Positions 56,535 through 64,000 of a stretch of 64,000 nucleotides of DNA are shown piece after piece. Every line of letters begins with the position of its first letter. Within the stretch, counting starts at the first letter, position 1. Source of the DNA: Lathyrus oleraceus (taxonomy: Eukaryota > Streptophyta > Magnoliopsida > Fabales > Fabaceae); assembly GCF_024323335.1 (NCBI RefSeq), contig NC_066581.1, positions 181,963,330 through 182,027,329 of the forward strand. The letters run 5' to 3'. The notes under the pieces were generated by a model, which saw only the letters and a list, made by a program, of their open reading frames with translations, did no database searches and was not told the DNA's origin. The position numbers and the translations under genes are program-made.

Positions 56535-57254
56535 GGTCTGAAAATATTTGCAAATGATACCTCAGTTCCTTGAAATTTTCGTGTGATGAATGTTATGATG
56601 TGCATGAATGCAACAATCACAAATAAGGGATCACACACAAGGAAAACAAAGGTCAAGGGATGAATCAAGTCATTGTCAAGATCAATCATCCATTTTGGTG
56701 GATTATGGTTTACACCTTATCAACACCTAAGTTCCATTGATATTGACAAGACTTGATTGGATCAACCAAGGAATCAAGGGTTTGTTGTAAGTCACGAGCA
56801 TGGAGTCTGGGTAAGAACCATCCTAAAGGAGTTATCTAAGGATAAAAACCTATAGATCATGTTCTAGAAGGTTCCCAGAGTCTTAATTCCATCTATCAGA
56901 TATTACAGGTTAAGATGACTGACTCATCGACCCATAATAATCTCAAGAGAAACTCGTCTGAATGTAGTATCGCGTAATAACTGTTATCAAGTCTAAACTT
57001 GAACAGTTTCCGCACTACATCCTAAATAGGCCAAGAGGGGGTAAATGTTCTACAGTCCTCAGCTTCTCAGACCCAAATTAGAGATAGTAATGTGTAACCA
57101 CAAATACTTGTGTGACATTTCAAAATCCGAAAGAGTCTCCACTGAGAAGATCTCAAGCAAACTTGTTAAAGACTACTCCACACAAGTCGAACATGACTAT
57201 ACCATCTTCCTATCTTAATTGCACTCAAGTTCAGGTTAGAACTTATCTCACCAC
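56535..57254 (-). other. Leader of the old Ogre, interrupted
   Basis: 720 bp upstream of ORF1 with no coding potential. The sequence GTTCCATTGATATTGACAAG near 56732 and its surroundings are unique in the window. The right-hand Ogre inserted after 57254; ACCAC (57250-57254) would be its left target-site copy. Confidence 0.55.
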
Positions 57255-57880
57255 TGTCATACCCCAATTTTGTTCGGGCATATTTAAATTTTCATACAAT
57301 TGATTTCATTTTTATTTTGCATCATATGCATAAAATGACATACATTCCATCATGAATAATACCTAAAATATAAGTCAGAATAAATTTATTGAGAATACAG
57401 ACAAATCGGTTAAATTGTTTCTCAAGAATGTCCAAAATCAGCGGGTAAAAAGTTTCAAAATTAAAATTGCAGACGCCAATATTATTAACCTATGCCTCAC
57501 GTAGTTTAAGTTGGTGTGCTCGTTATATTTTTCAGTGGCTGTTTCGGTTGCGTTTTGACCCGCTTGAGCCTTTTAGTCGGTGAAAACTTATTTCTAAATT
57601 AGAAGAAACGCTGTACTTTTTCAATAAATATATTTTGTGCTGGTCATTTTAACGCATCCGATTTAATTTTTTGAGTAAATTTCCGCTCGGCTTTTTTATT
57701 TTATTTTATTTTTTAATCCATCATTGACCCATTTATTTTTATCCTTTATCCAAAATAAACATTTCATTTTAATTTTTCAAAATCATCTCATTTTAATTTT
57801 AGTCGCATTTTTATTCTTATTTAATTATATCATCTCATGTTTTTAGTAACTATTTCTCATGCTCATTTAATTTAATTTCA

Positions 57881-57890
57881 TATATAAATA
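57881..57890 (+). promoter_or_regulatory. TATA box candidate of the right-hand Ogre LTR
   Basis: TATATAAATA lies 626 bp into the LTR, a plausible U3/R position. Transcription would start near 57915. The assignment is by motif only, in an AT-rich setting. Confidence 0.4.
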
Positions 57891-59480
57891 CATCATTCTC
57901 ATTTAAATAACTCTTTTATATTGTATAACTATTAGAGAAACTAAAAATTGCATTAGTAAGTGCAAACCAAAAAAATAGAGTTACATCATTAAAAACATTA
58001 CATTCAGTAGAAATAATTATTTGTCTCAAATAATTATTCAGCAACCACTTTTCATATAAAAAAATCAGAGCCAAAGTAGACCTGAGGGTTTTGTTCATGT
58101 TGAAGAAAATTACTAAAGTCTGCTGAAAAATCTTCTCCAAACGTCTTCCATCAAAGCTCCTCAAGAGACCTTTAGAGCTTCACATTGAAGCTCTAAATGG
58201 CCAGAGTTAAAACCTATTCACCTACAAACAGAAGAACAATCATAGCCCAACGATTTCGAACCAGAAAAATTCTAGATGAAGGGAGTAACATAAGGAAAAG
58301 TGATTAAAGAAAGCTTACCTGAGACATTGCCGAAAGTTGCAGAACGTCGGACTAACTCCGACAAGGTTAGCCTCTGTTCTTTTCTTGATTTTCTTGTTAG
58401 AATTGTGTTCCTCGTGTTGCATTTATCAATACTCTCATGATAATTGTTTGAAACTATGTTTCATGGCTATTTAATTTCACTTTGAATATTTAAGGTTTAT
58501 ATGTAGATTTTGAAATTAATTGATTTTGATTTGGAGTTTGGAAATTTTAAGACCGGATTCATAATAAAGGAAAATAGACTGTTAGGATGGTATCGTCATT
58601 TTTCATTTTCGACCATCCCTTGTCGGAATCCGAGGCGGAGGTGGCGGTTGTTGTTGTTGTTACGTAGAGGGAGAGATACTGAACAAAGAATAGAAAGAAT
58701 GAGGACTCTGCTTCTAATTTATTTTCCTTTCCCATTAATTTATTATTCATTCATTTTTTTGTTTTTTTTTTATATGGATGTGCCACATGTCACCTCCTCG
58801 TTGGAGGCTTTTATTCTACTTTGGTTTAGTCTTTTTTTATATAATGTTTAATTTTTTTGTATGAAATCAATACAGAAAAAGAGTAATGCCCTTTCCCACG
58901 TTTCCTTGTATTTTTTTTAATTTTTAGTTTATTAAATTAATTTAGTTTTAATTAATTAATTAACTAATTAGAATTTTGATAAATTGGGCTTTTGAGCAAG
59001 TTATGTTGTTATTCTCTCTCTCATTTTGAAATTAAACCTCTCCCTCTATTTCTATTTTTATTTTCATTTTATTCTCAAAATTCAATTAATAATTTTTGTT
59101 TTAATTAGTAAATATTAATAGATTAAATATTATTTTAGTTAGTTAAATTTATTAATCAATTGAAATAAGTTTTAATCCATTACTCTTGATGATTAAGTCT
59201 AATTAGTTTAATCAATTGATTTAACCAATTTTAACCGATAAATTTTTCTAATTAAATGTACTTTCTCCCAATTAATTCAAATTTACTTAATTAAGCAACT
59301 TGACATTTATAAAATCAATTCTTTCAAGATAAATACTCTCGATCCAACATCGAGCAACTTTGTCAAAAAAAACCATTTCTCACTTTTCATTCACAATTAT
59401 TTCAAATCTTTTTCCTAATCAATATAACTTCTAAAAAATTTCTTTTTTATAATTTAAATATTGGATGAAAAAGAGTATAG

Positions 59481-60435
59481 GAGGCGTCCGCTTCACTATC
59501 TCTCGAGTATTCGAATGATTGGCGTTCGCCACATTGGTCGAATTCTTGTCACCCGATCAAATCATCACTATAGCAATTTTAAATAATTTTTCTAAACAAC
59601 TTAATTTCTAAAGAATTTTCTCTTTTAACATTAATTTTTGGATGAAAAAGATATAGGAAGCGTTCGCTTCACTATTTCTCAAGTACTTGAATGATTGGCG
59701 CACGCCATATTGCTCGGGTTCTTGTCACCCAATTAAAACATCAAACAATGATATTTCAAATCATTTCTTTCCAATCAACTACAAATTCTAAATCCTAAAT
59801 TCTAAATTTCCGATAATAAGAGGATGGGAGGCGTTCGCCTCACTATCCTTCGATTATTCGAATAATTGGCGTACGCCATATTGATCAAATTCTCGTCGTC
59901 AAATTAAAATACAATCGAGCAAATTCAAATCACAAATTCACAAAATAAACTTTAACTTAAACTTCAATTTAGAATGGGAGGCGTTCGCCTTACCATCCTG
60001 TGATTATTTGAACGAGTGGCGCACGCCATAATGCTCAAATCATCGACTTTTCAAAACCTACAAATCCAAAATTCAAACTATTTTCGCAAATCAAATACAA
60101 CATCTAAAAACATATCTTTTATAAATTAAACTTCAGATGATAAAATATGGGAGGCGTTCGCCTCACCGTCTCTCGATTATTTGAATTATTGGCGCTCGCC
60201 ATATTGCTCAAGTTATCGACTTCCGATTAAAATACATTAAATAAACTTGGATAAAGGAATAAGTGGCGCAGGCCTCATTATTCTTTGAATAAGCAAGTAG
60301 GAGGCGTACGCCTCACTACCGTGCATATTCAACATCCACAAACAAACTTTCAAAATAATTCGAAAGAAAAAAGGAGTAAAAGGCGTTCGCCTTGTTATTC
60401 CTCGAAAGAATTAAACGATTGGTGTGCACCACATT
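59481..60435 (+). repeat. Array of seven diverged units, each with two GC-rich palindromes
   Basis: Palindrome 1 (GAGGCGTTCGCCTC type) occurs at 59481, 59657, 59828, 59978, 60151, 60301 and 60380. Palindrome 2 (TGGCGTACGCCA type), about 25 bp after it in most units, occurs at 59520, 59696, 59867, 60017, 60190 and 60420. Unit spacing is 80-178 bp. Variants keep pairing: GAAGCG/CGCTTC at 59657, AAGGCG/CGCCTT at 60380, TGGTG/CACCA at 60420. Between the palindromes runs a short YTCGATTATTYGAAT-like segment; the rest of each unit is AT-rich and poorly conserved. Confidence 0.88.
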
Positions 60436-61136
60436 GCTCAATTTTTTGTCGTCCTGCAAAACATCTCAAACAAATCAAACCTAACTTCTCGTCCCCGAGC
60501 TATCGAAACCAATCAAACACATCAATCCAACTTGTCACCCCCGCGTGACCAAAACCCTTTCAAAAAGAACACTGTTAATCCTTTCTAATGTGCACAACAA
60601 ACCAGTGCTAGAGCCTCCACCGAGAGTAGACAAGCCAGCGTTTAGCCGTTAGAACGCCGACCTACATAGTCGTTCATCAAACAAAACACACCAATTATTC
60701 GTAGTAGCCCGAACTACGAATGCTCTGATTTCCTTATTGCACCATAAGGATACGTAGGCAGAAGATTGTTGTATCTTCGCGAGCACACTAATAAAAAACT
60801 CCCATTTCACCTCTCGAGGTCTTCATCCATATCTATCATCAATTTTAATTACTCGAAGCAAGCAAATAACAGTCAATTAACAGTCAAATAGAAAATCAGA
60901 CTAAAAGGTTCCCGTTGAGTACAACGGACGTGAGGGGTGCTAATACCTTCCCCTTGCGTAATCGACTCCCGAACCCGAATATGGTTGCGACGACCATTAT
61001 TCCATTTTCTTAAAGGTTTTCTCGATATTTTCCTATTCCTTCATTGGAATAAATAAAGTTCGGTGGCGAATCTGTTCAAACATTTTTTCCGCGTTCCATC
61101 ACGAGGGATCGCATTTTTTTTTGAGGTGCGACAGAC

Positions 61137-61155
61137 TGGCGACTCTACTGAGGAC
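61137..61155 (+). other. Right-hand Ogre primer binding site
   Basis: TGGCGACTCTACTGAGGAC, three bases inside the LTR end at 61133. It matches the young Ogre PBS except for two positions. Confidence 0.85.
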
Positions 61156-61328
61156 CCTGCTCCAAGCAAGAGAGAGTCTAGCCTAAATTAGTCTGATTTT
61201 GCTAAGACTGTTGGAGGATATTCTTTTCTTCCATATGTAATATGCCTTGGTACTTTGATATGGGACTTGGTGTATGCTGTGAGATAAGCTCCATACCCGA
61301 GCTTCGTGAAGAACTTAGAACCCGGAGT

Positions 61329-61705
61329 TGTGTAGTATTGAACCGAGGGGTGTACACCTCATTGGGACAATACGAAGACTCCATCTATAGTAGACTTCTT
61401 TGGAGTTTCCATCAAAATATGGCTAGCCCATTATTGTGGGGAAACTTTAAATACGATACGTGACTCGGGGAACCTCGCCTTAAACCCCAAGTTTTATTTT
61501 CATGATTGGTGATTATGTAGTATTGAACCGAAGGGTCTACACCCAGTTCGAACAACACAAGAGTCCCACTTAGATTAGATCATTTCAAAACTCCCATCAC
61601 GATGTGTCTATCCCACCATTGCGAGGAAGTTTTTAACCTGATTCGTGAGTCTAAGTTCCTTCCTTGAAAACATAACTTTAGAACCTACCTTTGGGATTTC
61701 TAGTA
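61329..61705 (+). repeat. Two diverged ~188-bp repeats in the Ogre leader
   Basis: TGTAGTATTGAACCGARGGG starts at about 61329 and 61517, followed in both by ACACC, ACAA, CTCCCATC-like and CCCA..ATTG.G segments and TACGTGACTCGGG-like or TTCGTGAGTCTAAG ends. A 73-codon frame across the first copy is not considered coding. Confidence 0.65.
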
Positions 61706-61752
61706 ATCAGAGAAACCCAGGCTTCTTCCTATTATCCTGACGTACCCAATGT

Positions 61753-62340
61753 ATGAATGATCTTGAGTATTTGTATTCCTTTGCGAAAACATGGAAAAAT
61801 GTCATGCATTTGCATATCATCAACATGCATTGCATATCATCTTCAAGAAACAAAAAAAAACTCACACCATATTCTACCTTTTGTCCAGTAACACTGATTA
61901 CTCAACACCGGTACGAGACATGCCGTAATTATAGGATCACACTCGTACAACTTGAAGCAAACCAGGTTTCGATGAGAACAGACATTGACTCCATGCAGGC
62001 AAAGATGGACCGTTTGCTTGAAACTATGCTGCTCTTAGCCCAAAAGGAGTAGGACGCCGAGACTAGCGCCGAAGCTAGAAACGTTGCTACCCAGTTTGGA
62101 TCGCCATCGCTTAGCATCCCTGGAGTAACTGACTTTGATGGTAACCATGCCCAGCCTAGAGGAGGGTCGATCCCTATTCCGATCCCCATGGTCAACATGA
62201 ACCCCCATGGGCATTCTGCTACATCTGCTCGACATGGATCAATGATGGGTGATGAAGATCCGTATGACGCTTTCTTCACCAGCCTGAGCAAGCATAAAAA
62301 TCCCAATGAAGAATCAAGAGATGAAGGCCTGTTTCTTTGA
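61753..62340 (+). pseudogene. Possible gag N-terminal region of the right-hand Ogre
   Basis: The frame from 61753 has a coiled-coil-like segment (LVQLEANQVSMRTDID, SMQAKMDRLLETMLLLAQKE), then a TAG at 62050-62052, and continues in the same frame with a low-complexity stretch rich in Pro, His and Met (SIPIPIPMVNMNPHGHS) and an acidic end until a TGA at 62338-62340. This resembles the N-terminal part of legume Ogre-type gag proteins, but no gag core follows. The real start is unclear; the segment before about 61900 shows no similarity. This is recognition by general character, not an alignment. Confidence 0.45.
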
Positions 62341-62921
62341 ATGAAGGCAATCATTATGCCATTTTTATTGTTTCGCACTTTTGTAATTTGTTTTGGTTGT
62401 TTAAGTACTGTATGCTTTAAACATTGTTGTTTGTACTTGGTTTTATTAATGGGATAATTATGCATGCTTTGAATCAATCTTTCATAATTCACTCATCTAT
62501 CACATTTGCAAATCATAAACACATACTTTTCCACTTCACCTTATTTATCACACTATTGTTAGTAAATGTTGGAAGGAGGATGACGAAAACAAAATACTCA
62601 TAATTGTTGATTGTATGCTTTCGGATAAAATCCTGCTAATGATGTACATGCATTGTTTCAAATCCCCAGACACTGGAGAGATAAGGAGTTAATCCCTAGT
62701 CAACCACTTTGAGCCTAGAAGTAGGAGTTTCTTTCAGATATAAAAAACCCTTACGCTTAACCTGGGGCAGGGTAGTGTTCAGTTGGTCTAACTACACTTT
62801 CGAATTATAAGATGAAATATCCCATACAAGGATCGATCACGTGATATTCTTCGCACACACCCCGAAGTTTCGAAGGAACCATACAAATCCAAATTTTATG
62901 TTGGTTGTTCTTTAATGACCA
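62341..62921 (+). other. Internal region without recognised gene
   Basis: 581 bp after the gag-like remnant, non-coding in all frames as far as I can see. It may be part of the Ogre leader. Confidence 0.4.
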
Positions 62922-63296
62922 ATGACTTGGCAATCACAATTTCCCAAAAAAAAGTCAAAGAAAGAGCCAGCTAAGTCTAACACCCTGAAAGGAGACTTAA
63001 GCAAAAACAGGGGCAATCCCGATGGATTAAAGCTTCAAACAAAGCGGTCCATGCAAAAGTTAGGGATCAAAACAAAAATCGAAAGAGATAGTGAAAGTCT
63101 CCAACGAAACAAAACTAGATTCAGTGACCACCATACCAAAATCAAAGGGTCACCGACATCCAAAAAACGAAATAAGGTGGCTGCCATTCCAAGAGACCTT
63201 GAATCACCATCTGTATCCTTACACGTGCAAAAAATGAATGTGTGTGAATTAACTGAATGTAGGATTGGAGATCCTCATGAAGAAGGGGTGGGTTAA
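62922..63296 (+). CDS. Hypothetical basic ORF in the right-hand Ogre
   Basis: 124 codons starting MTWQSQFPKKKSKKE, strongly basic and Ser/Thr/Lys-rich, with no recognised domain or membrane segment. It lies where other Ogre elements have leader or ORF1 sequence. It could be chance or the end of a decayed ORF; no similarity to the two ORF1 copies in this window was found. Confidence 0.2.
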   Translation: MTWQSQFPKKKSKKEPAKSNTLKGDLSKNRGNPDGLKLQTKRSMQKLGIKTKIERDSESLQRNKTRFSDHHTKIKGSPTSKKRNKVAAIPRDLESPSVSLHVQKMNVCELTECRIGDPHEEGVG

Positions 63297-64000
63297 AATA
63301 AACTTTGAGTCTTATATCCTTTTGATTAAATAACCATGAACCAAGCCACGTTACAACCTTCAAAAGACCTAATTGAAGTAAGGTTTGTTCTGAAATCATA
63401 CTATAGCAAGGTTGAGTAAACTGGCTCCTAAAGATTTGCTAATATTTTATCTCACCATATCACTCACACGCTAGCTAAATCAACACCGCGTTTGGACTCA
63501 TGATCCACTCGCCACACACTACCACGACACTCCCAAGTGAATGATTGTTTTTTAAAACTTGCATAACTATTGCATTAAAATCACCATTTCTTGGATAATA
63601 ATTCTTAAGTGTCAGTCAGTACTTGACATCGAGAAAATTCCAACAAGGGGCAATTCAAGGGGTACTTGATCGTTGGTGCTGACACGAATCAAGACCATCT
63701 CATAAATCAGGGGCAGAGCATCTTTTGATAATGTTGACTAAAGAAGTAGTCAGTGTAAGACAAATCCCCAAGCATCGGTTGATCAAGGAGGAAAAACACT
63801 TCAATACTCAGTACGTCTAGGGCAAGTCCCCCAAAGGCTAATCAGGGGTAGACTATTGCAAGATTCAAGAGCTAGGAAAAAAAGACTCAGACCACGTCAT
63901 CGGATAACCACTCCCAAGGTTTCCTTTCAGGGAGAATGCCATTTGGTACCCTACTGTTTGGGGCAAGACAAGTTGCATGGGACAAGTTCCCTTCATATCT
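63297..64000 (+). other. Internal Ogre region, nothing recognised
   Basis: The last 704 bp hold no long frame and no repeat. The sequence AATCAGGGGTAGAC and similar GGGGCA motifs recur, but no structure stands out. Confidence 0.35.

Larger units (their letters stand above)
53705..57254 (-). mobile_element. Older broken Ogre-type element: gag, ORF1, leader
   Basis: The minus-strand order from right to left is leader, ORF1, gag, matching the young Ogre but with diverged sequence and several stops. It is truncated on the left inside gag by a plus-strand LTR, and on the right its leader is interrupted at 57254 by the right-hand Ogre. Its own LTRs and pol are not in the window. Confidence 0.85.
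57255..61133 (+). repeat. Right-hand Ogre 5' LTR, 3879 bp
   Basis: It begins TGTCATACCCCAATTTTG and ends GAGGTGCGACA. Landmarks: TATATAAATA (57881); a very AT-rich central part (58700-59340); the hairpin CTCGATCCAACATCGAG near 59338; the palindrome array (59481-60435); CCGAACTACGAATGCTCTGA near 60709; TACGTAGGCAGAAG near 60751; GGGTGCTAATACCTT (60935-60949); CGGTGGCGAATCTG near 61062. No coding sequence. Confidence 0.87.
57255..64000 (+). mobile_element. Right-hand Ogre-type element, 5' part
   Basis: Plus strand: a complete 5' LTR (57255-61133), a 3-base spacer, an Ogre PBS (61137-61155) and at least 2.8 kb of leader and internal region. It continues beyond the window, so its 3' LTR and the second target-site copy cannot be seen. 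The LTR termini TGTCATACCCC and GGTGCGACA agree with Ogre elements. Confidence 0.85.

Noticed and set aside
59481..60435. CRISPR-like array of palindromic repeats
   Set aside because: Spacing is irregular, units diverge, the sequence is inside a plant LTR, and there are no cas genes.
1..64000. Host genes, tRNA or rRNA genes
   Set aside because: I looked for conserved plant protein motifs and tRNA-like or rRNA-like segments and recognised none; only primer binding sites complementary to tRNA ends occur. Short exons of a host gene could still be missed by eye.

Overview
The window looks like repeat-rich nuclear DNA of a large-genome flowering plant, most likely a legume of the pea/vetch/lentil tribe (Fabeae). 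The clues are several giant Ogre-type Ty3/gypsy elements (Tat clade, about 5 kb LTRs, an extra ORF1 before gag, a 23 kb total length), a SIRE/Maximus-type Ty1/copia element, and a Tekay-like chromovirus remnant. The species is an inference. I see no host protein gene, rRNA, tRNA or CRISPR array; essentially all of the sequence is nested LTR retrotransposons.

Layout. 1-2815: 5' leader, primer binding site (PBS) and truncated 5' LTR of an Ogre-like element on the minus strand. 2816-9946: a 4.9 kb LTR (here called family B) plus a non-coding 3' internal region with a hairpin array, minus strand. 9947-10021: a scrambled LTR scrap. 10022-27540: the 3' end of a Tekay-like chromovirus (RNase H, integrase, one LTR) on the plus strand. 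Its LTR was opened twice, by a complete family-B solo LTR (12508-17582, target-site duplication CTTAG) and by a complete copia element (18319-26379, minus strand, duplication AATAG). 27541-29497 and 29498-30350 plus 53672-53704: LTR fragments in opposite orientations. 30351-53666: a complete, very young 23.3 kb Ogre element on the minus strand with 5229-bp LTRs. 53705-57254: an older, broken Ogre relative (gag and ORF1) on the minus strand. 57255-64000: the 5' LTR, PBS and leader of another Ogre element on the plus strand that runs off the window.

How the parts work together. In the young Ogre the order of transcription (minus strand) is: 5' LTR, PBS, leader, ORF1, gag, protease, reverse transcriptase, degenerate Ty3-type RNase H, second archaeal-type RNase H, integrase, long 3' non-coding region, polypurine tract, 3' LTR. 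In the copia element it is gag, protease, integrase, RT, RNase H. Both are nearly intact; each carries one in-frame stop.

The most striking unlisted signal is structural. Several non-coding parts of the Ogre-type elements hold arrays of short hairpins whose stems differ from copy to copy yet still pair, while loops and spacers stay similar. They occur directly after the pol stop of the young Ogre (38172-38359), in the 3' region of the family-B element (8194-9126), and in the LTR of the right-hand Ogre (59481-60435). A hairpin with compensatory changes also recurs inside a module shared by otherwise different LTRs. This pattern suggests selection for pairing or a mutational process that keeps palindromes; neither can be decided from one window.
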